In this document: piece by piece, positions 26,283 through 35,570 of the stretch | Numbering within the stretch: position 1 is the stretch's first letter | How the letters are laid out: each line of letters starts with the position of its first letter | Origin: Mesodorylaimus sp. YZB2_4 | Taxonomy: Eukaryota > Nematoda > Enoplea > Dorylaimida > Dorylaimidae | Reading direction: 5' to 3' | Assembly: GCA_030248295.1 (NCBI GenBank) | Contig: JASANH010000797.1 | Coordinates: 62,001-126,000, forward strand | DNA length: 64,000 bases | The notes under the pieces: model-generated | Told to the model about the DNA's origin: nothing | The model's database searches: none | What the model saw: only the letters and a program-made list of their open reading frames with translations | Position numbers and translations under genes: made by a program

Positions 26283-26928
26283 TTTGGGGCCTGGAGGTTC
26301 AAACCAAAAATTATCAGTCACATAAAATTCAGAAAAAAACTGAAGCCAGTCAGGCTCGCTGATCAGTTTATGAGCGGCTGCTCACGGCCGGATCTGATGG
26401 GAGCTTCGCGGGTCGGATCGGATCATGTGAAATACTTGTAATTTTTGAACAATCAATAACGCATCAACTTTTTTGGGCTTCTCCTCATGATAAATGAAGG
26501 CATTACATTCATTGAGGCTGATCAAGTAAAGTAAAAAATATCCATGTTTCATAACATGTAACCATAACCTAAGTTTTTAATAAAAACGGATATTTCCACT
26601 CCACAAAATCACAGCATTTCTGCCGACCGACTCGGAACTTTCCAAAGTTTCAGTCATCCATGTTTTCTCTGATGTTGAAATTCTAGGCTCGCCCTGGGGC
26701 AAACTAGAGCTGATCAGAGGATGGCTCAAGCCACTGGAACAAGCCCACGCAGTCCACGGACACTGTTTATCCGCCACACTACAAGACTCGCAATTTGGGG
26801 GGAGCAGCCGCACGTGACGACCGTCGAAGGGGTTCTGACGGACCTGAGCCCGAAGCGCTCATGGAGCAAGTCCAGGCCTGGAGCTCTGGACGTTTTCTCC
26901 CAATGCCTGCGAACAAGTGCGAATTTTT
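26283..26928. other. Intergenic, no supported gene
   Basis: No domain recognised. The sequence joins directly to the 3' side of the M60 fragment. Confidence 0.45.
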
Positions 26929-27094
26929 TTACAAGTCTTGAACATAGTCTCTGTGATTTTTTGGGTGCAAATTATTGTTGAAATAAGCGACTTCAAAAGA
27001 GCTATAAACATTGTTCGTGACATCGACTCCAAATTCGTGGGAGAAGCATCTCGTTTGCATGTTGTGACCAATTTCATGAGCGGTGCCCCACAAT
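26929..27094 (-). pseudogene. M60 metallopeptidase exon fragment
   Basis: After a splice-acceptor-like TTTCAG the minus strand encodes L-W-G-T-A-H-E-I-G-H followed by about 45 residues nearly identical to the third exon of the M60 genes at 49.6 and 55.5 kb (M-Q-T-R-C-F-S-H-E-F-G-V-D-V-T-N-N). A one-base change relative to the 49.6-kb copy brings in TAA at 26931-26929, after which similarity ends. The upstream exons are absent here. It shows the M60 array was once wider or has seeded copies in the opposite orientation. Confidence 0.85.
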
Positions 27095-27115
27095 CTGAAA
27101 GAAATTTAGAGTGTA

Positions 27116-27808
27116 GAAAAGTTCGACTTTTTATCCTCTCGGCGGCGACTCTGATGACTGCCAATACTTATCATTAGTCGACAAGGTGCGTGGCGCAACT
27201 TCCAAAGTGCCAAGATTCCGCAACTTCAACCTTCCAAGTTACCAAGGGAGACACCACTGCGCAATACCCTATGTTCTAGCTGCCTTTTCATCTTCTCTAT
27301 AAGATATTCTGCCAACATGGGAGCTTCAAGAGATGTCAGCTTAAACTTGCTATCGCGCTATGGTCACAAAATGTACAAATGAAAATGTAGAAAGTCCTTG
27401 CAGATGATGGTCAGGGGTCGATCGTGGCGAGCGATTAGAGTGACCGAGCTTTAACCAAGTGCCAAATATCTTGTGTGGTAAGAGATAGGCGAGGTCTCAC
27501 TGATCTCTTATCACACATATCACAGCGGATATTTAATCCTTGCGTGAATAGGTTTTCACGTCTGACCATCAGGCCCCAAGATTTTCTGGAATGTGCTTCA
27601 TTGCGCCAAGGAGCAATGTGCGACTGCTCCTGATATCAATGTAACCAGCAGTCCTGGGGGTTGAGAGATAGATACTCTCCCCTGGCTGAGACACATCAAC
27701 CACTTTGGTTGATGTTTCAGTAGCAGGTATAGCCGCGAGACTTGCCTCGATGCAGTCAGAGGTTTCTGCCTAAAAGACTTCATTTTCCTACCACCCCAGC
27801 CTGGGTGC
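27116..27808. other. Intergenic with a dispersed repeat
   Basis: The stretch 27655-27750 (GAGAGATAGATACTCTCC...CATCAACC...GGTTGATG...GCGAGACTTGCCT) resembles 34355-34438, so it belongs to an interspersed repeat with an internal inverted repeat around ATCAACC/GGTTGAT. No gene. Confidence 0.45.
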
Positions 27809-27834
27809 GCTAGACAGTTGACACCGCGCGACGT

Positions 27835-28537
27835 AAGTACTTCCGATCTGATCGTAACTGCGACTCCTTCTGAAAAAAATGCTCAGGCGATTTGTAAGTA
27901 TGGTTGTCTATTTCGAACTTGCACAGATAGTGATTCGAAAATTTTTGACTCCTTGGTGTAGAAGGGGAAATAATCTTTCGTTGGAGAAGTGGGCGCTCTT
28001 CTGAGAATTTGCTGATCCGAGGTGAGCGTTTGCATTGGTGCGAAATTTTCGGTATTGCAGCTTCCAGAATGCGTCGTAGTCTCCTGTTCAGGTCCATTCA
28101 TGGTAGTCCTAAATCGAAACCCGCCGTATTCACCGCTCGCTCGTGCTGCATAAGTAGCATTCTCATATCGTCGATTATCGATCCTAGCCGGGCATTCCTT
28201 CGATACGTGTCCCTTTTCCTTACATTTCTAGCAATACTGCGGCATGCCAAAGTACCATATCGATATTGGTACCATTCGATTTAGTGTCTCGGATTTAAAC
28301 TTGCAAAACCCGGGATCTCTTTATTGATTTGAAACCGAACTTTGACTGACCGACCATCGAGATTGCTTTGATAATTTCGCGAGCAGAACGGTCCAATAAT
28401 CCTCTCCTTTGCAGCGGGATAAATGCGGCCTTCTGCATTTCCGTTTTCAACGAAACTGGCATTTCAAAATCACTACCATTTTTTACATCCATTTCATTAA
28501 AATTTTCGTTCACGTTTGCCGATGTAACGTTATCCAT
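27835..28537 (-). pseudogene. Dead LINE-type ORF1: zinc knuckle plus NADAR-like segment
   Basis: The N-terminal frame (ATG 28537) has A-R-E-I-I-K-A-I-S typical of ORF1-like nucleic-acid-binding proteins and stops at 28295. About 60 bp on, a CCHC knuckle is readable (28233-28190: C-x2-C-x3-G-H-x4-C) but an in-frame TAG lies between its first two cysteines. The chain then runs through a Pro/Thr-rich linker and, after a frameshift near 27960, into S-N-H-Y-L-C-K-F-E-I-D-N-H-T-Y-K-S-P-E-H-F-F, which resembles the start of NADAR (ADP-ribose-related glycosidase) domains. At least one internal deletion, one stop and one frameshift are present. No reverse transcriptase is nearby. Confidence 0.55.
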
Positions 28538-29678
28538 TTATGAGTTCGCTCTCCTTCCAGGAGTGAACAGAAAAAACCGAAAAACAAAGTTCTTTTGACG
28601 TTAGTCGCGGTTATTGATATACACTATGTAAACAGCAGGAGCAGGAAACTAGAGTCAACCCTCACGTCGACTGAGAGATCCTATCAATAGTATACTGGAC
28701 TAGAGGAGGTCTGAAACTGAAGGAGTATCGAAGCTTTGTAGAGGCTCGACTGGCAATCGATACTCTGCACCCGTCACCCGTAAGGGTGACGTTTCAGCCC
28801 ACGGAGTGGTGCTAAAGCTTCACTGGCTAAACCTTTCAGGAAATCGGACCCAGTCGTATTACAGCTTGTTCTCTGCTACGCTGTTCTAGACGCCTGCCTT
28901 CCCCCACCTGAGGATTGAAGAACCCTGCGTGTCATATTGCTGTAAAAGGCTCCCCGATTGAAGTCGCTTGGGGTAGTGCAGGATGGTTTCGTCCTCGGAC
29001 TGGCTTGATTGGTTTTTATCCCTGACTGTGTTTTTTTATTCTGGTTTGTTTCTTTTAAATCCATGAGTGCGCTTCCGTCGTTTAGCTCGGTATAAAACAT
29101 GATGATGACGTCATTTGAACGATATTTTTATTTCGCTTCCTCCTGCCAACCATGCAAAGCACCTTCGACGGAATTCGTTAAAATGCGCGCGGTAAACTTT
29201 AACCCAAACACGATGTGCTAGTGGCGTTACACTTTCTGTTCCAAAAAAATACAATTTATGCCTAGTTTCAGTTGCTGAATGAAACAGTTTCTCATTACCG
29301 TGACTGCGTTTGCTGAACTGTGGTCGAGTCGTTGTATGTAGACAGCGTTTACTAACTGGTCAGGCTGACCTGTCCATATTAAACGGCTGTGGGAAGGCGA
29401 ACGACATGTGAGACGGCTTGTCCTTGTGAAAAATTTTAGAAAAAGGTCAATTTTGAGCCAATATCAATGTCAAAATCACGTCCCCCCCCGGCAAAGTTAA
29501 AGTCAAGTTCAAAAAACTTTTGGCCCCCGTTAAAGTCAGAAATATTTTAGGGGCCGCGACATAGTCAAAGTCGAAGTCAAATCGACATTATTTCTAACAT
29601 TGTTATTCAGAAAAACATATTTTGAGAGAAACTTCGTAAACAAAAAAAAATGCATTGATAGCGATCCTCAATCTTAGT
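28538..29678. other. No gene seen; probable 5' flank of the dead retroelement
   Basis: It contains a perfect 7-bp hairpin with a GTAA loop (28773-28790) and, at 29480-29590, a cluster of AAAGTCAA/TTAAAGTCA motifs near a poly-C run. No coding frame recognised. Confidence 0.4.
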
Positions 29679-29906
29679 TCAGGCAGTAAAGTGCCGGATG
29701 CAGTTGCAGCCACTGGGTTGTGTCCCGCATAATTCTTGATCATTCGAACTCAGTGCCACAACGACGGCCCTACACTTCAGCCAAGACGTGCACGACGATT
29801 CACAACCCACAGGGCCAATGATGCGCGGATCGCGGGCAGTTGCTTCTGCTTGGAATGTGATGGAACCAATCATCAATGCCAGCCCGAGAATAATCTTTGA
29901 GTCCAT
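29679..29906 (-). CDS. Cysteine-rich secreted peptide (CWC-4)
   Basis: 75 residues from ATG 29906 with a signal peptide (about 1-22, ending A-E-A). The mature chain starts A-R-D-P-R-I-I-G-P-V and has the full pattern C-x3-C-x2-W-x2-C-R-x13-C-x6-C-x-C with the T-Q-P-S-G-C-N-C block. It ends H-F-T-A rather than F-G. The R-I-I-G-P motif before the first cysteine and the C-R-A after the third link it to the peptide at 32.9 kb. Function not recognised; extracellular by prediction. A weak TATA-like TTTAATATAC lies about 30-40 bp upstream. Confidence 0.82.
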   Translation of the reverse strand: MDSKIILGLALMIGSITFQAEATARDPRIIGPVGCESSCTSWLKCRAVVVALSSNDQELCGTQPSGCNCIRHFTA

Positions 29907-29949
29907 GGTTTCGACTCCCCAACTCTTGTCTGTCGTATATTAAATAATT

Positions 29950-30692
29950 CAGTGGCCCAACTCTTGAACAGCCTGTCTTGGCCAGAGCAGTACTCCCATC
30001 TGGGTAGGGCTAGATGATCGGGGAGGAAGTATTGTACCACAAAAAAACATGCTCAGAAACACGCTTGCCTACGAAGTCATTTTTTCTGCCCTAAAGTTCA
30101 CGATATGGTGAAAAAGCAAAGGTCGTAGAAAGCAGTTTGGGTGATGTGGGGCTCAGAAACAGCTTTTTTACTCGTCATGAGTCATAATATTTTACGGAAA
30201 GCACGAAGGCGGTAGCAGGAAGTCTGCTTTGGTGGAGCAGGCATAGAATGATGCAGGCGGTGGCTGTCATGGAATCAGCACTTGAGGGGGACAGCATTGG
30301 TGCTATTCCATTTGGACCCAGAAGTTAGAATGCCCCACGCCGACTTGAAAGCTTGCTGTCTTTTTGAGTTCATGCCTTGAATTACTGGGCTTGGCAAGAA
30401 AAGTATCACCCCTGCGGCGCCAACAGATGCAGACGCTGTATGAATTCATTACAGCGTTGTAAAGTGCATGCTCCTGCTGGTCAATGTAAAATTGCTAATG
30501 CTAATTTTTTTCGTACTAATTTTATCTAAAATAACAAGCTGATGGACGTAGAAATACAGCAGGAGCACAAAAAGCACATCAACAGAGTCATACTTTGCTA
30601 ATCAGACATGCCCTCTCTGTTCAGACTGTAGTGATCGACAATCCATCACGCCCTTAGCTGGCGTCGCCACTCCTGGAGACTTCAATTATTCT
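29950..30692. other. Intergenic, no supported gene
   Basis: Nothing recognised. Confidence 0.5.
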
Positions 30693-30938
30693 TCATCCAA
30701 ATCTGGTGCACACGCACCCGCTGGGCTCCGATCCGCATCTGCTCAGATCACCACCTCCACTGGCCAGCTGTTGGACCCGGCAGGCGTTCCATATGCCACA
30801 ACTGAGGGTGCATCCGATGTCAATGCCTCGCTTCACCAAATTGTGCTCATCCACTGGCGCCCCCTCGACTAGGTCGCCAAAAAATGCTGCCTCCACCAAG
30901 AATGCGAGGGACAGAATGAATGCACGACTGAAGGCCAT
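30693..30938 (-). CDS. Cysteine-rich secreted prepropeptide (CWC-5)
   Basis: 81 residues from ATG 30938. A signal peptide (about 1-21/26) is followed by a short pro-segment ending in Lys36-Arg37, a dibasic processing site, directly before G-I-D-I-G-C. The predicted mature peptide (residues 38-81, 44 aa) has six cysteines as C-x3-C-x2-W-x2-C-R-x13-C-x6-C-x-C and ends T-R-F-G at the stop. It is about 70% identical over the core to CWC-3. A terminal Gly after Phe is compatible with C-terminal amidation, which is an inference. A TATA-like box lies 81 bp upstream. The layout (signal, propeptide, dibasic cut, cysteine core) is that of secreted peptide precursors; I assign no activity. Confidence 0.83.
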   Translation of the reverse strand: MAFSRAFILSLAFLVEAAFFGDLVEGAPVDEHNLVKRGIDIGCTLSCGIWNACRVQQLASGGGDLSRCGSEPSGCVCTRFG

Positions 30939-31018
30939 TTAGAGAGAGTCGGTTTTTAGGGTTAGAATAAGTTTCAGCAAAATTTGAGCTGACGATGAAA
31001 GGCAGGACGCATCGACGA

Positions 31019-31027
31019 GTTTATAAA
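31019..31027 (-). promoter_or_regulatory. TATA-like box of CWC-5
   Basis: TTTATAAAC (self-complementary core) 81-89 bp before the ATG on the minus strand. Confidence 0.45.
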
Positions 31028-31536
31028 CATTTTTGATGTTTATGTTTTCTTTAAGTGAAGTGCACGTATCCTTTCGAATTAGTTTAACGAAGCGGCTGTA
31101 AGTCTAACAGCGCGTACGCTTTTAAATCTGAGCTCATTAGCTTACGATTAGACGAACGAGGACGGGAGCAAAGTTTCAGTGGCACGTGATAGTCACATTC
31201 ATAGTAGTGTTGATTCAGAAGAGATGTCTGAAGTCTGATCTACGTTCGATAGTGCAATGAGCAATGTGTACGTTCAAAACGGCCATCAACCTCCTTTCCT
31301 GACCTTGATTTAGCAAGTCTGTTATACATTCTGTTATGCCATTGCAGAAACACTCTGCCAAAATGACCTCGAATGGCATGGTCCCGTTGACTGTGATGTT
31401 ATTGGAGCGCTTGAGAGATGCACTATTTGGAACTTGCGCAGAGTCGATAAGTTTGCAAAAGTTTCTGCTGACAGTTTTCTTTATTCAGGCTTGGTTTTCT
31501 CCCCAAAAAAAGGCCAGAACTTTTTTGCTATTGAGG

Positions 31537-31670
31537 CGAAAAAGCTTTCAAGTGTGGGACGCGCACAAGCTTTTAAGTAAGGCACTTTTCAACTACAGTA
31601 TCTTAAATCTGTCATGCGGCTTGCAGCGAGAACTTTGAATTTCGCGTTGCACGAGATTTGTGAAATCCTA
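31537..31670 (+). repeat. Dispersed repeat copy shared with 54.99-55.11 kb
   Basis: GGGACGCGCACAAGCTTTTA, then AGTAAGG.ACTTTTCA and CTTGCAGCG...GCGTTGCAC, recur at about 54998-55105 in the same order and strand. An open frame at 31336-31638 spans this copy and is therefore not counted as a gene. Confidence 0.6.
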
Positions 31671-31869
31671 CTTTTTGATAAGAGCTTTTGCACCACACCT
31701 AAGACTCGGGGCAGCCAGCCAAGTCATCTGATTTACATAGTCCACGGTTGAAACATCACCCTGACAAAGACACTTGCAGCTGCCAGCTACGTGTAATAAG
31801 TCGGTTGCTAGTAGAGCCTCTACAATTGAAGTAGCATCTCTGATTTTGGTGCAACGGGATACGCAGATG
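31668..31869 (-). pseudogene. Exon-like remnant of the cysteine peptide family (CWC-6)
   Basis: After an acceptor-like TTATCTTACAG the frame reads I-C-V-S-R-C ... S-C-K-C-L-C over 60 codons to a TAG. Aligned with CWC-4 it keeps cysteines 1, 2, 5 and 6 (C-x3-C and C-x-C). Position 3 is Ala and position 4 is His, and Trp is lost. No signal-peptide exon was found upstream. It may be a divergent member that lost one disulfide, or chance; similarity is low. Confidence 0.3.
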
Positions 31870-32008
31870 CTGTAAGATAAAAACAGACACAGGATTCACA
31901 GATCACGTGTTATGCTGACTTCTCAACATATAAATTCTAGAAGGTGGTCGCTGGCTCGGGTACTCATCTCTACATTGTCGCTTGTGATCATCTGACGATC
32001 CTAAGTCG

Positions 32009-32160
32009 CTAAATTAGTGGGGTAATTGAAAATTTCTTCAGCTCTGCGCACATTTGCATCAAAGTTTCTATCTCAGAGCAGACTGTAACAGACTGGCATT
32101 GTGGTATGCATCCGACCTTTTTAATTTCGAGAATCACAGTGCGCCTTATTTCAGGACATT
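32009..32160 (-). pseudogene. Second family remnant (CWC-7)
   Basis: The frame carries G-C-I-P-Q-C-Q-S-V-T-V-C, that is C-x3-C-x5-C with the family spacing, then a fourth cysteine after nine residues, and ends in a stop without the C-x-C tail. The Trp is replaced by Val. No signal peptide is found nearby. Orientation is the same as CWC-3 to CWC-6. Weak but position-consistent evidence for a decayed member. Confidence 0.3.
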
Positions 32161-32339
32161 GATGGACAAGGTCTGGTTTGAAAGGCTGGCCGCATCGACA
32201 AATATGAACAGATTCTTGATATTTTATTTTGTTCTGATACATGACGAAATGCATATTTCCTAGGCTTGGCCGTAACGTTAGCCGAGCTAAGGACGGGGAG
32301 TGAGTCAACCACGTTAGCATGTGATATAGTGGCACAGAG

Positions 32340-32886
32340 AGCTAAGGAAACACTTTGCTATGCTGATATCAACTAAAACAAGTAAATCTGGTGATAAATC
32401 AAAGATAATAAGGCTTTTTAAAACCTAAAGCAGAATATTATGCCTGGAAACCTACTGTTGTAGGTTTTTTGGAATAAATCTTGTATGAACCAACGGTATT
32501 TCTGAGCAGGATATGACCAGCCAGTGTGCTGACGAAGGCCTATACATATACGCTGCCTGTTAGGCATGGCCTTTCATTAATTGGAGAGTGGATTTGAGTG
32601 AAACGGCTCGCTTTCTCTTTCCTGCCGATCCTTAGCTATGGAGGCAAAAAAGAGTGCTTGTGCTGAAAACGATAAGGCGGAGACGTGGCGCCTGAAATTC
32701 CAACCACGGGAAGGGAGGGTATATGTCTTTTGGCCGCCTGCTGAATCTATCACATGGATTCATGGACGCATGGATAGCAGTGTCTCCCCTGGAGGGAATG
32801 GACGGAAGCCATGTCACAGTTCCCATCAGTATGCCTCACATTCTCTCTGTTCTAGATTCGTCATCGCCACGAAACTCGCCCTTAAG
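32340..32886. other. 5' flank of CWC-8; possible 5' UTR intron
   Basis: The region contains a TATACATATACG motif at 32540 and an acceptor-like TCTCTCTGTTCTAG at 32843-32856, just before the ATG at 32887. An open frame starting at 32638 runs into CWC-8 in frame, but its composition is not protein-like. Confidence 0.4.
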
Positions 32887-33183
32887 ATGGCATTAGCCAA
32901 GTCCATCTCCATGGTGTCATTGCTGGCTGTCATTCTCACAGGCCAACACCATGCCAATGCAGTTTCGAGAATAATTTCTGGCCCATCCGAGCGTGAATGT
33001 CGCCGCATCTGTTCAGCTTGGAAATATTGTCGAGCCAAGGAAAAAGGGTCGAATGCCATTAATTCTGGTTCTGCACTGCGTCTACCGTTAGCATGTCTAC
33101 GGGTACAACTTCCACTTTATTGCACTTGCCAGACGGGGCGTGAGTGGTTCAAGGAAGTGCAAAAGTTATGGCGCGGAAAATGA
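32887..33183 (+). CDS. Cysteine-rich secreted peptide (CWC-8), opposite strand
   Basis: 98 residues; ATG 32887 chosen because it opens a clear signal peptide (about 1-25, ending H-A-N-A). R-I-I-S-G-P precedes the first cysteine as in CWC-4. The core is C-x3-C-x2-W-x2-C-R-A, then a longer spacer (21 residues), C-x8-C-x-C, and a basic 21-residue tail not found in the others. The only full member on the plus strand and the most basic. The changed spacing of the second half may reflect an old compensated frameshift. Function not recognised. Confidence 0.72.
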   Translation: MALAKSISMVSLLAVILTGQHHANAVSRIISGPSERECRRICSAWKYCRAKEKGSNAINSGSALRLPLACLRVQLPLYCTCQTGREWFKEVQKLWRGK

Positions 33184-34155
33184 TAAGCGGGCGATTCTTG
33201 ATGCGACTACCCTGATCACACATGGCTTCTCTTTGACCTGTGTTCATGTCCGAGATTAAAGCGACCTTTTGACCATGCCTTCTTAGCAAAGAGCATAGGT
33301 GCAGTCTACGTCGAGCAGTCGAGGCAGCAGGGGACAAGCACGGTAGGCAGGAGAGGGCCTTATTATCTGTTTAGTTTACTATTAGGTTGCTGCGTAACCA
33401 GTTGCACTAGCTCTTCTTGCACAACGCAGCATTCTGACATTGCTTCCTATGCCCGTCTTTGAAAGACTCTCAGTCAGGACAGAGACAATGCCATAGTTTT
33501 TAGGGTCAATGTGCATTCCCTGAATCCACTCACCAGGCCAGGCCCAATCCAGATTCCTCAAATCACATTTCGTGGATAAATGTTCTGGCATTGGTAAAAT
33601 TCAAAATCCTTTAATAATCCGTGGTGAAACACATACGCAATGCCCCAAAAGTCTTCTCACAATTTTACTGGTGAATTCGCGCGCTTTGTAGGAGAGATAG
33701 TGTAAAGATGATTATATCGCTGAACAGTGCAGTCTGTGGTGTCAGCCTATGAAGAGTTAGTTGCTGTACTGGAAGCAGGCGTGATGGAATCAGATCGTCG
33801 TATTTCAAAAAGAATTTTTTTGAGTGGTTTGGAGCACCCGCTATCTTTGCACATGCAACATTCTGACTAACTTCCCTTGCCCATCTTTAAAAGACGCGCG
33901 TGGAGCTGCAATGCAGCAGCGGTCTGAATATTATCCATTGCTGGAAAAGCATTGCTAATCGCTTTCTTTGGTGAAACAGCCCCCAGGCGTGTCCAAAAGA
34001 TACAGGAAACTTCTGGAATTCTACAGATGGGGATGTCGGGTACCACTTTCGCCTTATCGTTCTTACGCATCAAACCAGCCGCAGAGAAACAGAAAAATGA
34101 CATGCGGCTTCGAAAAAAAGCATCTGTTCTATTTGTTAATGTGACAAATCCAAAC
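33184..34155. other. Intergenic, no supported gene
   Basis: A 69-codon frame at 33591-33382 (minus) begins with ATG and contains a GTGAGT donor after 19 codons, but I recognise no domain. Confidence 0.4.
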
Positions 34156-34317
34156 CGGGGTCGTGGCCTAATGGGTGAAAGGCGTCTGCCTCTCACGCTG
34201 GGTGTGCACTTACAAGGGAGGGTTCGACTCCAAAAATGATTGTCAAATATGTGTTCCTTAGCCCTCGAGTGCGCTGTACTGTGCTTGGCTATGGATAAAA
34301 TATGACATGACATGACA
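34156..34317 (+). mobile_element. tRNA-derived SINE, copy 4 (best preserved)
   Basis: Head GGGTCGTGGCCTAATGGG (box A), CGTCTGCCTCTCACGC, a variable-arm-like spacer and GGGTTCGACTCC (box B). Body TTGTCAAATATGTGTTCCTT, CCCTCGAGTGCGC, TGCTTGGCTATGG. Tail of ATGACATGACATGAC. This copy defines the family for the others. Confidence 0.9.
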
Positions 34318-34319
34318 AA

Positions 34320-35314
34320 TAGCATCCAGGAAACAATTTTGGCATGCCACGGTGAGTGGGCGAGAGTAATCTATCTCCCGCATCAAACACTCGGGTTGAT
34401 GCTGCAGCCGCAGGTTTAGTTGCAAGACTTACCTTGCTCTAGTCGGAGCCTTTGTTCGCCGGCGCTCCCTCATACCTGTTAGGCTTGGTTGCGGCACGGC
34501 TAACGGGAAACACAGCCGTAGCAAAAGGTTCTAAAATTAGCTTCCTGTCATTTGATTCCATGTCAAACAGGTCCCTTCTTTGCTCAGTAACTATGTAGGG
34601 GCTATCGACAAAGCTGTCTGTGGACACTCATCGTCAGCTCATGAGGAAACCACTGGTGCATCGATCCTTTTTCAAGAAGGGCATATTGTCATGGTCATAA
34701 TTACTGTAGGCTATGATCGATTCTGATCCCGTGCCACGTAGGAGCACGGCCAAAGTACCACTGTACCTACTGCCGGATAGTATCAGCGTCCAGTCCCCTT
34801 ACTTTCTTTCCTCGTTTGAATTGTCTCCAGTGTCTTTTATTTCAATCAGTCTTCATTCTTGAAACCACTCCAAAGCTAAGGACTATTCTTGAACTTTCTA
34901 AACATTGGGTAAGTATCTCCTATAGTCTGTGTAAAAGTGCAAACTGGCACCTGCACTCATAAATTGCTTAAAAGGCCCCCCCCCCCCCAACCCAGAGCTC
35001 AAATTCTGTTCTGTACATTAAACATCGCATTATCAACTACCATTTTCAATCGGCCCACTTTCGACTCTTTACAGCGCGTCACTCGCTGGAACAAGCTGAC
35101 TGATTCGCCTTCAGGAAAATTCTAATTACAACGGTAAGTGGACAGGAATCTTTTGTCAGAACCTTCAAAATGGTCTCCAGGGACAAAAAGTTGAGCCAGT
35201 TAGGGGCGTATGCCGCTGGCTGCTCCCCCTTAAGGCACTTCTAGTGTCCGAAGTGGTCTTTTGAAGGCCGACCTCGCAAATTTTACTAGGCTCCATGGTT
35301 TTTCAGTTCTATGC
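34320..35314. other. Intergenic; one possible unassigned exon
   Basis: On the minus strand about 34617-34490, after CCACAG and before AG|GTATGAG, a frame of about 40 codons has protein-like composition (D-S-P-Y-I-V-T-E-Q-R-R-D-L-F-D). I recognise no family. A 12-base C run is at 34978-34989. Confidence 0.35.
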
Positions 35315-35354
35315 GCGAACGGTCTATAGGCCGTGCGTTTTATAGACCGTTCGC
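35315..35354. repeat. Perfect 14-bp inverted repeat (hairpin)
   Basis: GCGAACGGTCTATA (35315-35328) is exactly complementary to 35341-35354, with a 12-base loop. It sits about 220 bp upstream of the GPCR start codon. Confidence 0.8.
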
Positions 35355-35570
35355 TTTTCTAGCTGTACCAATCGATGGAATGTTTTGATTCTAACGCTTA
35401 GAGCTCATGATAGCTGAGCATGACTTCTGTCTGAGATCATTCTTCTCTGGCGCAGATGACCAAAACTTCGCATCACTATTGCACGGCTTACAGAAAGACA
35501 ACTACTCTACAAGGTATCTACAACCTAAAACTTTTAATTTCAGACGTGTACCCTTACGATATCACGAAAA

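Noticed and set aside
31336-31638. 100-codon plus-strand ORF as a gene
   Set aside because: Half of it lies in a repeat also present at 55 kb.
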